Below, in pieces: positions 1 to 8,725 of a stretch of 64,000 nt of DNA. Positions within the stretch are counted from its first letter, which is position 1; the number at the start of each line of letters is the position of its first letter. The stretch is from Shewanella sp. NFH-SH190041 (lineage in GTDB: Bacteria > Pseudomonadota > Gammaproteobacteria > Enterobacterales > Shewanellaceae): contig NZ_AP026070.1 in assembly GCF_024363255.1 (NCBI RefSeq), positions 2,480,001 through 2,544,000 on the forward strand. Direction: 5' to 3'. The position numbers were made by a program, and so were the translations under genes. Below the pieces are notes generated by a model. The model worked only from the letters and a program-made list of their open reading frames with translations. It ran no database searches and had not been told where the DNA came from.

Positions 1-1250
1 CTGTGGGTTACATGGGGTCATTCAAAAACCTGTGTGACAAACGCGGCGATCTCAACTTTGACGAGTTCTGGGGCAAAGACTCCACCGCTGAGGTATACCA
101 CTTCATCGGTAAAGACATTGTTTATTTCCACAGCCTGTTCTGGCCAGCCATGCTGCACGGTGCCAACTTCCGTCAACCTACCAGCGTCTATGCCCATGGC
201 TATGTCACCGTAAATGGCGCCAAGATGTCCAAGTCCAAAGGCACCTTTATTAAGGCCCGTACTTATCTAGACCATCTGAATCCTGAGTACCTGCGTTATT
301 ACTATGCAGCCAAACTGTCTAGCCGGATTGATGATCTGGACTTAAACCTAGAAGACTTTACTCAGCGGGTTAACTCTGATCTCGTCGGTAAACTAGTGAA
401 CTTGGCATCCCGTACAGCAGGTTTTGTGACCAAGCGTTTCGATGCCAAACTGGCCAAGCTAGAAGACACTACGTTGGTAGACAGTTTCCTCGCCAAGCAA
501 GAGCAAATTGCTGAATTCTACGAAACCCGTGAATACGGTAAAGCCATGCGGGAAATTATGGCACTGGCCGATATAGCCAATGCCTATGTTGCCGATGCAG
601 CCCCTTGGCAGTTGGTTAAACAAGAAGATCAGCAAGAACAGGCCCATCAGGTGTGCAGTGTTGCCCTGAACCTGTTCCGTATTTTGGTGACTTATCTTAA
701 ACCTGTACTGCCACGTCTTGCTGCTGATGTTGAAGCCTTTATGCAGCTGGAACTGACCTGGGATAACCTGAATATGGATCTGACCGGTCATGAAATCGCA
801 ACCTTCAAAGCAATGATGCAACGGGTTGATATGGATAAAGTCGCCGCCATGGTGGAAGCTTCCAAAGAAAACCTGCAGCCCCAAGTCACTGCCACCGGCC
901 CACTGGTTGATGACCCGATCAGTGACACCATCAGCTTTGATGATTTTGCTAAAGTGGATCTGCGTGTTGCCCGCATTGCTAAAGCAGAACATGTTCCTGA
1001 AGCCAATAAACTGCTGAAGTTGCAGCTGGATTTAGGCGGTGAAATGCGTCAGGTATTCGCTGGTATCAAATCTGCTTACGCTCCGGAAGACTTAGAAGGC
1101 AAGCTGACTGTCATGGTAGCCAACCTGGCACCACGCAAAATGCGCTTTGGTATGTCTGAAGGTATGGTACTCGCAGCCGGTCCTGGCGGCAAGGAGCTGT
1201 GGATCCTAGAGCCACATGATGGCGCACAACCTGGCATGCGTATCAAGTAA
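1..1250 (+). CDS. metG: Methionyl-tRNA synthetase, C-terminal part (cut by window edge)
   Basis: These 415 residues are the downstream part of methionyl-tRNA synthetase, the cytosolic enzyme that charges tRNA-Met with methionine at the expense of ATP. The HIGH-motif N-terminal half is outside the window, so the true start is not visible. The class I signature KMSKS is at visible residues 74-78, followed by the alpha-helical anticodon-binding domain. From about residue 312 to the end there is an EMAP/Trbp111-like tRNA-binding domain (DLRVARI near its start), which gives the dimeric MetG architecture of E. coli. The reading frame is open from the first base and ends in TAA, with a strong hairpin terminator about 65 nt downstream. 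Identification is secure from the motifs and the two-domain order. Confidence 0.97.
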   Translation, partial: VGYMGSFKNLCDKRGDLNFDEFWGKDSTAEVYHFIGKDIVYFHSLFWPAMLHGANFRQPTSVYAHGYVTVNGAKMSKSKGTFIKARTYLDHLNPEYLRYYYAAKLSSRIDDLDLNLEDFTQRVNSDLVGKLVNLASRTAGFVTKRFDAKLAKLEDTTLVDSFLAKQEQIAEFYETREYGKAMREIMALADIANAYVADAAPWQLVKQEDQQEQAHQVCSVALNLFRILVTYLKPVLPRLAADVEAFMQLELTWDNLNMDLTGHEIATFKAMMQRVDMDKVAAMVEASKENLQPQVTATGPLVDDPISDTISFDDFAKVDLRVARIAKAEHVPEANKLLKLQLDLGGEMRQVFAGIKSAYAPEDLEGKLTVMVANLAPRKMRFGMSEGMVLAAGPGGKELWILEPHDGAQPGMRIK

Positions 1251-1558
1251 TATGTGGTAATGCCATAATAATGATGTCACGAAGCTAAGGTTTCTCTGAG
1301 ATCATTGAACAACAAAAAAGGAGCTGACATCAGCTCCTTTTTTACAAGCTAAAACGGTTTTGGTCAGCAAAGCCAATTGAGTCAATACTCGGTGACATCA
1401 TACAATTTGACTTATTTATTGTGCTCATTCAGTAGGGGCACAAACCTCTGAAAACAACATGTTAAACACATAACCTGCCGACCAAATCATCTTGATGCAG
1501 TTTCGCTGACTCAACACAGTCATCAATGCACAATCGAATTAACGTCATACAGCCCCAA
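1251..1558. other. Intergenic gap metG to malate-synthase-like ORF
   Basis: Apart from the metG terminator at 1314-1343 I see no gene, repeat or RNA signal here. The stretch lies downstream of two convergent genes, so no promoter is expected. Confidence 0.6.
1314..1343 (+). terminator. Intrinsic terminator after metG
   Basis: GGAGCTGA and TCAGCTCC form a tight stem (1320-1337), flanked by an A run on the left and six T residues on the right. It can therefore work for metG and, in principle, in the opposite direction as well. Confidence 0.9.
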
Positions 1559-2131
1559 TTAGCCAAGTCGGTAGTTATCCCCATCCGTAGTGGTATAGCG
1601 GCGAGGATGGCTATCTGATCGCCCTTGAGACCCAAACAGTAAACTTATCCACATATTGCTGCCGCTACGAGGTTGTAATGCCGTTTCAATCATAATATCT
1701 GCAATCTGAGACATTGCCCCAGCCGTATGGGAAGCATCCATATCCTGCATGGTATCCGTCTGACAAGTGGCCAATAACAACTCGATATGGCCACCGTTAG
1801 GCATTTTAAATAACAAGGCTTCAGGCGCAGTTTTGCTACCGCACAGCGCCGCTAACTGCGCCGGTTGCTGTAAACCGGTATGACTGCCATCGGCAAAGAA
1901 CACGAGCAGATGTTGGTAATAGACCAAATAGCTGCTGACATCTTGATGTGAGCCCTGCTGTAAAGGGCAATATTGATCTAAAAATTTAGCCCCTTGATGA
2001 TGTAAAGACATCATCGCCCTATGCTCACCTGCCGAAACGCTTACATGACCGCGACCATGCTGCGATAAAGACGCTTGGCTATCCCGCGAATCATGCCCCT
2101 GTATTTGACCTGCTGTGGCTGCGATTACCAT
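1559..2131 (-). CDS. Short malate synthase G-like protein, probable gene relic
   Basis: This 190-residue ORF matches the pattern of an internal segment of malate synthase G, the glyoxylate-cycle enzyme that condenses glyoxylate with acetyl-CoA. Roughly residues 40-150 keep the family pattern FLDxxxPLxxGSxxDV, then DGSxTGL, PALLFK-like (PEALLFK), HIEL and IADIMIETAL. The full enzyme is about 720 residues. Here the part that should follow, with the DCEDSVAAVDAEDK block and the catalytic residues, is absent and is replaced by about 35 unrelated residues. A good ribosome site (GGGAG, 8 nt before ATG) remains, so a short product may still be made, but it cannot be an active synthase. It is divergent from the DUF3612-type regulator at 2348. 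I infer a decayed or repurposed remnant; the family match is from memory of conserved motifs. Confidence 0.55.
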   Translation of the reverse strand: MVIAATAGQIQGHDSRDSQASLSQHGRGHVSVSAGEHRAMMSLHHQGAKFLDQYCPLQQGSHQDVSSYLVYYQHLLVFFADGSHTGLQQPAQLAALCGSKTAPEALLFKMPNGGHIELLLATCQTDTMQDMDASHTAGAMSQIADIMIETALQPRSGSNMWISLLFGSQGRSDSHPRRYTTTDGDNYRLG

Positions 2132-2322
2132 CCTATGCTCCCGTTTAATCTGCTAACTCATCGTTTAACTGCGCTTAATTGCCGTAGAGCCAATCCAAAA
2201 CCACTCTGTCCCTTTTTCCAGCGATAGACACTGAATGACATGCGGCACACAAAGATGTAATGGCAATAACCTTGACTGACATTGCCAGCCTAATGTTATT
2301 TTTTATACAATTTGACAATAAA

Positions 2323-2345
2323 AATTTTACAGTGTGAATTTTACA
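2323..2345 (+). promoter_or_regulatory. Direct repeat in front of the XRE regulator, possible operator
   Basis: AATTTTACA occurs at 2323-2331 and again at 2337-2345, 14 bp apart, ending two bases before the ATG chosen for the regulator. No Shine-Dalgarno sequence is visible here. The spacing of over one helical turn and the position fit an autoregulatory operator, but this is only inference. Confidence 0.25.
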
Positions 2346-2347
2346 AA

Positions 2348-3862
2348 ATGCCCCGACATCAACGTATCAATCGCCGCAGCCATTTTCTTGGCACTAAAAT
2401 CCGTCATTTACGTAAACGGCATGGCCTGACGATGGAAGATTTATCCGCTCGGTGTATTGGGGTTAATCCAGATGCTGCGCCATCGGTATCATATCTTTCC
2501 ATGATTGAACGGGGAAAAAGGATCCCCAGCAACGCCATGCTCGCGGTAATTGCCACGGTTTTTCAAAAAGAGATAGGCTGGTTTCTAGATGATGAGCCCG
2601 CTGGTGAAGCCATCATCCCGGTGAAAGGTAACCGTGGGGGCATTAATGGCATGCCATTAGAGCCAAGTTTTTTATTTTCAAATGACATACTGCAAATTGC
2701 CATTCCAGAGTTATTATCTCAAGCGGGAATTAGCGGGCGAGAATTTGCCCATTTACTGATTAGGGCTTATCAGGAACATCATCAGAATCACTTTCCTGAT
2801 CTGGAAAAGGCCGCAGAAGAGATTGGACAAAAACAACTGGGATTAACAGTCAAGCAATTAATGGCGCTGCTGCAGCGGCAAGGGATCAAAATCCGTTGGC
2901 TCTCATCATCCGCACTATCAGTTCAAGCGCTACATTCCCCCCAGCATGGACAAATCATCACCTCACACTTTGAATGCCCGGCAACACTTTGGCTTAATCC
3001 ATTACTGCAACAACATCAGGCCAGGCTTAAGTATGATCTGGCGGTACATATCGGTCATTCAGTACTTCACGGTAATACAATAGAGCGAAGTGCTTTATAT
3101 GCCGGAGAGGGCCTTCTGCGGAGCAATACCGCTATCAGCGCAGACAAAGCACCAGATGCAACAGATATTCTTCAGGCCTGGCGTGACTTTGAGGCCCGCT
3201 TTTTTGCCGGTGCACTCTTATGTCCCAAGGTGCCATTTCGTCAGTTATTAGATAGACAAGGCTACGAAATCAACCTGCATCAGAAACTCGGGATCTCCCC
3301 CGCGGTGGTCATGCGGCGTATGACCGTTGTCTCCCCCTATCCCCATTGGCACTATTTCGATGCTTATGCACCGGGAAAACTTAAAGCCATCTACCGCGGT
3401 AATGGCATCCCCCTACCTTGGGGTAACATGCGTCAAGTCGATGACCCCTGCCGTCATTGGGCCGTATTTAGATTGATCTCAGCAACTCAGCAGGCTAGTA
3501 CCGCTCAGCTCTCTATTATGCACGTTGCGCAGCAGCCGCGTCTTTATTGCTGTGAGTCTCTGCCAGTCAAAGATCTGGCTGGTAATCATCATGTTCTCTG
3601 CACAGGAATAGATCTCACTCCAGCGATTGAGACTCAATTTGGCCAGGCTGACGAATTGCTTGATTCATTAAAACAGCATTGTATCGCACATGGCGGTAGC
3701 GCCTTGCTACCCAGCAAATTAAAAGCAAAATTACTTCCACTTGCCAAGCTATTAAACATTAATTGGATCCAGCGGGGAATTGATAATGAGGCCAGACTGA
3801 TCTGTGCCAGAGGAGCAGCCTGTCCTAGACAGCCAGGCTGCTATCAACACAATAAAGCGTAA
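2348..3862 (+). CDS. XRE-family transcriptional regulator with DUF3612-type C-terminus
   Basis: A 504-residue DNA-binding regulator. Residues about 15-75 form an XRE/Cro helix-turn-helix (KIRHLRKRHGLTMEDLSARC followed by SYLSMIERGKRIPS), as in ScfR/RamB-like regulators of short-chain fatty acid and glyoxylate metabolism. The long C-terminal part resembles the DUF3612 family known from Vibrio and Shewanella. It ends in a cysteine cluster (CARGAACPRQPGC) that could bind metal or an Fe-S centre. The ORF is open upstream to a TTG at 2312, but ATG 2348 gives the usual MPRHQR-type N-terminus; neither has a clear ribosome site. The divergent neighbour is a malate-synthase-like relic, which suggests that the regulator once controlled, or still controls, acetate/glyoxylate genes. 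Family call is good; target genes are inference. Confidence 0.8.
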   Translation: MPRHQRINRRSHFLGTKIRHLRKRHGLTMEDLSARCIGVNPDAAPSVSYLSMIERGKRIPSNAMLAVIATVFQKEIGWFLDDEPAGEAIIPVKGNRGGINGMPLEPSFLFSNDILQIAIPELLSQAGISGREFAHLLIRAYQEHHQNHFPDLEKAAEEIGQKQLGLTVKQLMALLQRQGIKIRWLSSSALSVQALHSPQHGQIITSHFECPATLWLNPLLQQHQARLKYDLAVHIGHSVLHGNTIERSALYAGEGLLRSNTAISADKAPDATDILQAWRDFEARFFAGALLCPKVPFRQLLDRQGYEINLHQKLGISPAVVMRRMTVVSPYPHWHYFDAYAPGKLKAIYRGNGIPLPWGNMRQVDDPCRHWAVFRLISATQQASTAQLSIMHVAQQPRLYCCESLPVKDLAGNHHVLCTGIDLTPAIETQFGQADELLDSLKQHCIAHGGSALLPSKLKAKLLPLAKLLNINWIQRGIDNEARLICARGAACPRQPGCYQHNKA

Positions 3863-4185
3863 TATGATGTTATCAGCAAAATAGCATTATTTACCCGGCT
3901 CGGATGTTATCAAATCCTACAACGGCTAATGACATCACTGATGTCCCACTAAGAGGTCAATAACGTTCAGTAACAATTAATAAGTCAACCAGATATACAC
4001 AGCGACGTTAGGCGTTGTGGCCAAGCATAAACAGAGTTAGATTGCATATTTAGCAAAAAAACTAAAAGCTAAGCCGCCCAAATACCTTCCCTTGAGCAAA
4101 TACACAGCCCTGATTAAGATTTTAATTGCCAGAATATCTACAGAGGGAGGTGTGACTATAATGAACCTCCCCCATTATCATTTCG
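3863..4185. other. Intergenic gap between convergent genes
   Basis: Non-coding stretch between the regulator and the NIF3-family gene. The only structure I see is a GGGAGG/CCTCCC hairpin at about 4145-4171, downstream of the minus-strand gene and without a T run, so at best a weak terminator. Confidence 0.5.
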
Positions 4186-4938
4186 TTATACCGGATTGGG
4201 GATATCAATAAACTGATGTTCTAACCCGAATTTATCAGCTAAATGCTGCCCTAAAGCTTGAATACCATAACTTTCGGTAGCATGATGTCCAGCGGCATAA
4301 AAACTGATACCTTGCTCCATCGCAGCATGGAAAGTTCGTTCAGACACTTCACCGGTAATAAACGCATCAACGCCAGCGGCAACAGCGATATCGATATAAT
4401 CTTGCGCCCCGCCTGTACACCAAGCAAGCGTTTTAATCTGCTGTGCATTATCGCCAATATGCAATGGTGCTCTTCCCAATACTGTGGCAATTCGAGTAGC
4501 AAAATCTGCCGCCGTTATAGATTGGGATAACTCCCCTCGCCAAACTAACCCTTGCGCAACACCCGTAATTGGCTCAGCATCATTTATAGCAAGCTTTTGT
4601 GCCAACATCGCATTATTGCCCACGAGGGGATGGGCATCCAGCGGTAAATGATACCCCAGTAAATTAATATCATGCTGAAACAACGCCTTAATCCGACGTC
4701 CTTTCATCCCCACCAATGGCGCAGGTTCATTTTTCCAAAAAAAACCATGGTGAACCAACAATGCATCAGCACCAGCAACAACCGCCTGATCGATTAAGGG
4801 CTGACAGGCCGACACACCGGTAACAATCTTGTCGATATTTTCCCGCCCCTCAATCTGCAGACCATTGGGCGCATAGTCTTTAAAAGTATCTGCCAGCAAA
4901 AACTCTGACAAATAACTCACTAAATCACTGCGTTTCAT
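4186..4938 (-). CDS. ybgI: NIF3/YbgI-family dinuclear metal-centre protein
   Basis: A 250-residue cytosolic protein of the NIF3 family, the usual length for E. coli YbgI (also called GTP cyclohydrolase 1 type 2 homolog). Members form hexameric toroids with a two-metal site; the physiological reaction is not settled. Seen here are the conserved metal-ligand segment VHHGFFW (about residues 62-68), the LGYHLPLDAH segment (about 94-103) and a C-terminal GHHATE motif that supplies further ligands. The start ATG is followed by the typical MKRSDLVSYL N-terminus. It stands alone, convergent with the XRE regulator. The family call is firm, the function is open. Confidence 0.93.
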   Translation of the reverse strand: MKRSDLVSYLSEFLLADTFKDYAPNGLQIEGRENIDKIVTGVSACQPLIDQAVVAGADALLVHHGFFWKNEPAPLVGMKGRRIKALFQHDINLLGYHLPLDAHPLVGNNAMLAQKLAINDAEPITGVAQGLVWRGELSQSITAADFATRIATVLGRAPLHIGDNAQQIKTLAWCTGGAQDYIDIAVAAGVDAFITGEVSERTFHAAMEQGISFYAAGHHATESYGIQALGQHLADKFGLEHQFIDIPNPV

Positions 4939-5221
4939 TTTCTATATCTTGTTAAGAGCTAAGGTTGATCATTCTACTCTACCCAACGGCATTATGACCA
5001 ATGCCTCATTTTTTATCTTTGATAATATTTTTCAGTACAAGCAGACAATTAGACAAATAAACCATAACAAAAGTATCGCAGATTAGTGTCTATCTATCGT
5101 ATTTATAGCCTATGAAATGCGGTAAAAATAAGCGATCTATGCCTAAAATTGGACTTTTTAGGCCATTAACCTTTAAAATCTGTGAAAACTTCCAAGTGAA
5201 CATTAATAATAGGTCCAAACT

Positions 5222-5533
5222 ATGTCAAAACTGACCAGAGAAGAAGTAATCAACACTCTGCAATCAGCACTGGAAAAACAGAAATCATCTCCAGTGGTTA
5301 TCGAGCAGAAAGGCGGTTGGTACAAAATCGATGGCGGTAAATCAATACGTTTCAGTGAACTGGAAACGATGCTGCAAGCGATCAATGCGGTTAAGCCAAC
5401 ACAACAACCTGCAGCAGTTCAAGCCACTCCAGCAACAGATAAAACTGTAAATACAAAAGCAGGATTGAAGCCAAAAGAGTTATGGCGCCAAAAACTGGCA
5501 ATCAAAGGCGCAACACTGCCACGGGGCTGTTGA
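5222..5533 (+). CDS. Small hypothetical protein (103 residues)
   Basis: I do not recognise a named family. The protein is soluble, without signal peptide or membrane segment. The N-terminal half (residues 1-60) looks folded: an amphipathic helix (TREEVINTLQSALEKQ), a short strand pair containing GGWYKIDGGKSIRFSEL, and another helix. A proline/alanine/glutamine-rich linker follows, then a basic tail (LKPKELWRQKLAIKGATLPRGC) ending in cysteine. It has its own long 5' region and a strong terminator directly downstream, so it is a monocistronic gene. The ordered composition, the ATG start and the terminator argue for a real gene. Confidence 0.7.
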   Translation: MSKLTREEVINTLQSALEKQKSSPVVIEQKGGWYKIDGGKSIRFSELETMLQAINAVKPTQQPAAVQATPATDKTVNTKAGLKPKELWRQKLAIKGATLPRGC

Positions 5534-5550
5534 TACACTCAACTTCTCAT

Positions 5551-5582
5551 ACACAAAAGGGGCGCTTTGCCCCTTTTGTGTC
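5551..5582 (+). terminator. Strong bidirectional terminator
   Basis: ACACAAAAGGGGC and GCCCCTTTTGTGT pair over 13 bp around a short loop. It serves the small gene upstream on the plus strand and, by its A/T symmetry, possibly the minus-strand pseudogene as well. Confidence 0.9.
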
Positions 5583-5664
5583 TTTTCAATACAGATAAAA
5601 CAAGCGCAATAAGTTAACGCGACTAAATGTTTAAGCCTTAAATTTTCTACTTAAATTGATCAAA

Positions 5665-6164
5665 CTAAGTATTATCGAATTTTACTGGGATAGTAAACCT
5701 GAAACTCTGGCCATTTATCCGGCCGTAAATCGCGTAACGCGTATATCGGCTACTGTCAAACACCATATCTCTGGTGAAATAACCTGCAGGTCTGGCTTGT
5801 TCCTCATTCATCGAGCCGGACGCAAAATGATAAAATATTTCTGAATGCGCTGTACTATAACTCTGCTTCATATCAAACGTATTTTTACCTTGCTTTAAAT
5901 TGGCAATAACTCGTATACGATATGTTTCATTTAAATAATAATTAAATGTCGTACACTCATCAACATGCTGATGACTTGATGAAAAACTATAAGCATACAT
6001 TAATAGATTATTATATTCTGGGTGATATATTTCAACGCGATAAGCCCCATCCAAATTACCGGGCTTGAATGCGCGGGATTATAACTCCCGGGATTTTCCC
6101 AAGATGCTTTAACCGGAGCAATTAATACAAACATAAGTAAAAGCACAGTATGTAATTTCAACAT
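5665..6164 (-). pseudogene. Secreted paralog broken by a 14-nt insertion
   Basis: This is a tandem copy of the gene at 6218-6703. The start is intact: ribosome site AGAGG, ATG at 6164, then a signal peptide (LLLMFVLIAPVKA) and SWENPGSYNP, matching SWEKPSSYNP of the neighbour. Directly after this, 14 extra bases (6061-6074) shift the frame. The remainder continues in another frame as GNLDGAYRVEIYH through to FRFTIPVKFDNT, again matching the neighbour (GGLNGAYRIEIYD, FRFTIPLKFSY). Removing exactly 14 nt restores one continuous protein of about 160 residues. The downstream open part alone (5665-6054) would start at TTG and lacks a signal peptide. Function unknown, as for its paralog. Confidence 0.85.
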
Positions 6165-6217
6165 ATTAACCTCTAACACTGAAGATTGAATTTAAGTTTC
6201 AATAGATTAAGTAGCTA

Positions 6218-6703
6218 TTAATAACTAAACTTCAGTGGAATAGTAAAACGGAAACCTTGCCCATTTAAACTACCATGGATAGAAAAACGCTCGGCTCTTT
6301 TATCCTCAAATTGCACGTCTCGGGTAAAATATCCTGCGGGTCTAACATTAGGCTCATTCGTAGAGCCAAGGGCAAAAATATGGGTTAATGTAGAAGATGC
6401 ACGCTCAAAGCTTCTCTTAGTATCAAAATAGTTTTTCCCTTTATGAAGCCTTCCAATCAACCTAACCCTATAGGTGCGATTTAATGTGTAGTTAAATTTA
6501 CTACAAGGCTTAGCCGCCTGATGACTTTTGGTAAAACTATAAGTATAAACAACCTTATTATTTTTAGTTGGATCGTAAATTTCTATTCGATATGCGCCAT
6601 TAAGTCCCCCTGGATTATAACTACTTGGTTTTTCCCAAGATGCAAATACCGCACTCGAAAACATCGCAATTATAAAAGTAACAACATAAGATAAATTTCG
6701 CAC
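6218..6703 (-). CDS. Secreted protein of unknown family (intact paralog)
   Basis: A 161-residue protein with a Sec signal peptide (VVTFIIAMFSSAVFA, cleavage before SWEKP) and a mature part of about 139 residues with one cysteine, rich in aromatic and basic residues and probably beta-rich. I chose GTG 6703 because GGAGG lies 6 nt upstream; the frame is open to a TTG at 6721, which has no ribosome site. Family-level features shared with the broken copy next door are SYNPG, GAYRIEIY, FNYxLNxTYRVR, KGKNxFD, RPAGYFTRD and FRFTIPxKF. I do not recognise the family. The surroundings are AT-rich, which suggests acquisition or fast evolution. Probably periplasmic or exported; role unknown. Confidence 0.75.
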   Translation of the reverse strand: MRNLSYVVTFIIAMFSSAVFASWEKPSSYNPGGLNGAYRIEIYDPTKNNKVVYTYSFTKSHQAAKPCSKFNYTLNRTYRVRLIGRLHKGKNYFDTKRSFERASSTLTHIFALGSTNEPNVRPAGYFTRDVQFEDKRAERFSIHGSLNGQGFRFTIPLKFSY

Positions 6704-6911
6704 TGCGCCCTCCAGATACAATGGATAAACATCAGTTCTATATCTACTAAATCAATAGAAAGAGAAAACAAAAAGATATATTGATATAACATAAATATAA
6801 ATAACGAGAAATCCATCAGTATTACTGTTATTTCCCAAATAGATACAAAATAAATATGGACCTATCTTTTATATAATTATTTTTTATATAATTAAATTTT
6901 AAACCTATATA

Positions 6912-7772
6912 TCAAGGTAATAAACCTATACTTCTCGCCAAATCCTCTATAGGTTGATAGTCCTGATTCACGGCGGGCACGAAAGACTGGCGAGAAAAAG
7001 ATTGTAATAATTCAGGCTCATCCATATTAATTAAGACGCCAGCTAGCTTCTGTTTAAATCCCTTGCCCCACACTTGATCTATCCCTTGTCGAACTGTCCA
7101 TTGACAATCAGGATATGCCGGAGACTCCCAGATAACCTTCACCTTGTTGGTATCAACTTTTCCCGCCGCAAGAGCGGATTCCCAGACCATATAATTAACT
7201 GCTCCCACCTGATATTGCCCCGATTGCACCTGGGCAATTGTTTGACTGTGATCACCAGAAAAACCAATCCGACTGAAGATATCTTCAGGTCGCTTACCCA
7301 AATTACGTTCGATAAAAAATTGTGGCATCAAACGACCAGAAGTAGAATGACGAGAACCAAATGTAAAACTCAAACCATTAAGAGATGGAAAACTACCAGT
7401 TGCGCTCAACTGACTCGAATGATGTGCAATAAAATAACTTTTAAAAAACTGATCTTCATAACCTTGCGCTATCGCTTCAGAACCCGGAACAATACGCCGC
7501 GCTTGCACGCCAGATAAGCCACCAAACCAAGCTAATTGCATCTTATTATCTGCAAATGCAGCCACCGCTTCAGCATAAGAGTTAACCGGTATGTAGTGAA
7601 CATCTATTCCCAACTGCTGCTGCAAATAAGTCGCAATCTGGGTAAATCTATGTTGTAAAACCTCAGCATCTTCGTCCGGTATAGCAGTAAAGCTCAGCGC
7701 CTGCGCCCAAACACTATGCACAGTTAAACTCAGCCACAACACAGCTATACCGATAAATGTGCGCCTTTTCAT
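6912..7772 (-). CDS. Periplasmic binding protein, PhnD/selenate-ABC type
   Basis: A 286-residue solute-binding protein. It has a signal peptide (ends VWAQA), then LSFTAIPDEDAEVLQHRF, LAWFGGLSGVQAR, SYFIAHHSS, TFGSRHSTSGRLMPQFF and YQVGAVNYMVW. These are the hallmarks of the PhnD/PtxB superfamily and in particular of the group annotated as putative selenate ABC transporter substrate-binding proteins. No ATPase or permease gene adjoins it, so in this window it is an orphan. It is divergent from a PhoP/PhoQ-like pair 278 bp away, so a link between this protein and signal sensing is possible but unproven. The superfamily is sure; the ligand (phosphonate, phosphite, selenate or other oxyanion) is not. 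Confidence 0.85.
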   Translation of the reverse strand: MKRRTFIGIAVLWLSLTVHSVWAQALSFTAIPDEDAEVLQHRFTQIATYLQQQLGIDVHYIPVNSYAEAVAAFADNKMQLAWFGGLSGVQARRIVPGSEAIAQGYEDQFFKSYFIAHHSSQLSATGSFPSLNGLSFTFGSRHSTSGRLMPQFFIERNLGKRPEDIFSRIGFSGDHSQTIAQVQSGQYQVGAVNYMVWESALAAGKVDTNKVKVIWESPAYPDCQWTVRQGIDQVWGKGFKQKLAGVLINMDEPELLQSFSRQSFVPAVNQDYQPIEDLARSIGLLP

Positions 7773-8050
7773 ATGACATCTTATTGATAACTTTTACACA
7801 TTGTTAACTAAACAAATAAAAAAACGCAAGTAAAGTGAAACAGTAAAGGAGATAAATGTGAGCAAAGCATTCAGTCAGCTAGGGTTAAGCAACATGCTGC
7901 TAGCATTATCCGTAATAAATCATGCGATATCACTAGTTCACGTATTGTATGAAAATATAACTGATTAACCATTTACCAATCTTTAGCCGATATTTTCACA
8001 CTGACAGATTCAAGCAGTGTACACTCGCCTATCTAAACAAAGGAGTTTAT

Positions 8051-8725
8051 ATGCGTATTCTTGTGGTGGAGGATGACCCCCTACTGTCTCATCATCTCAG
8101 TGTTCAATTAACTGAATTAGGAAACCAAGTTCAGATTTCCTCAACCGCAAAGGAAGGATTATACCAAGCAGAAAACTACCCTATTGATGTCGCTATTGTT
8201 GATTTAGGACTACCAGATCAAGATGGTATTAGTCTTATTCAGCAGATGCGCAGTTGTGGCGTAAAAGCCCCCATATTAATACTCACAGCACGGGTTAACT
8301 GGCAGGATAAAGTCGCAGGCCTCAATGCCGGGGCAGATGATTACTTAGTTAAACCCTTTCAAAAAGAAGAACTGGTTGCCAGATTAGATGCATTAGTACG
8401 ACGAAGCGCTGGCTTTGTCCGCCCAGAAATAATCAGCCAGCATATTCGGTTAGATTTAGCTGGAAAACAAGTCTATTGGGATAATGAGGTAGTGGATATT
8501 ACCGCTTTTGAGTATCAAATATTGGAATATTTAATGCGCCATAATAAAGAGGTGGTCGCCAAACAGCGTTTACTGGATGTCCTATATGGCGATAAAGAAG
8601 GTGATCCAAATACCATTGAGGTAATGATCAGCCGATTGCGTAAAAAACTAACGCGTTCCGGAACAGATAATCCCATCACCACAATCCGGGGCCAAGGTTA
8701 TAAGTACACTCTGCCATGCAATTGA
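8051..8725 (+). CDS. phoP: PhoP/OmpR-family response regulator
   Basis: A 224-residue DNA-binding response regulator. The receiver domain shows the acidic pocket (E7, D8, D9), the phospho-acceptor D51, T79 and K101. The C-terminal OmpR-type winged helix (about residues 127-222) ends in TTIRGQGYKY. The closest match by eye is the PhoP/QseB group. Ribosome site AAAGGAG lies 7 nt before ATG. The last bases overlap the first codons of the histidine kinase at 8716, a typical translationally coupled pair. PhoP proteins respond to low magnesium, acidity or cationic peptides; that this one does so is inference from similarity. Confidence 0.93.
   Translation: MRILVVEDDPLLSHHLSVQLTELGNQVQISSTAKEGLYQAENYPIDVAIVDLGLPDQDGISLIQQMRSCGVKAPILILTARVNWQDKVAGLNAGADDYLVKPFQKEELVARLDALVRRSAGFVRPEIISQHIRLDLAGKQVYWDNEVVDITAFEYQILEYLMRHNKEVVAKQRLLDVLYGDKEGDPNTIEVMISRLRKKLTRSGTDNPITTIRGQGYKYTLPCN

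Noticed and set aside
2304..2309. TATACA as -10 with TTGACT at 2272-2277 as -35 for the XRE regulator
   Set aside because: The spacing of 26 bp is too long for a sigma-70 promoter.
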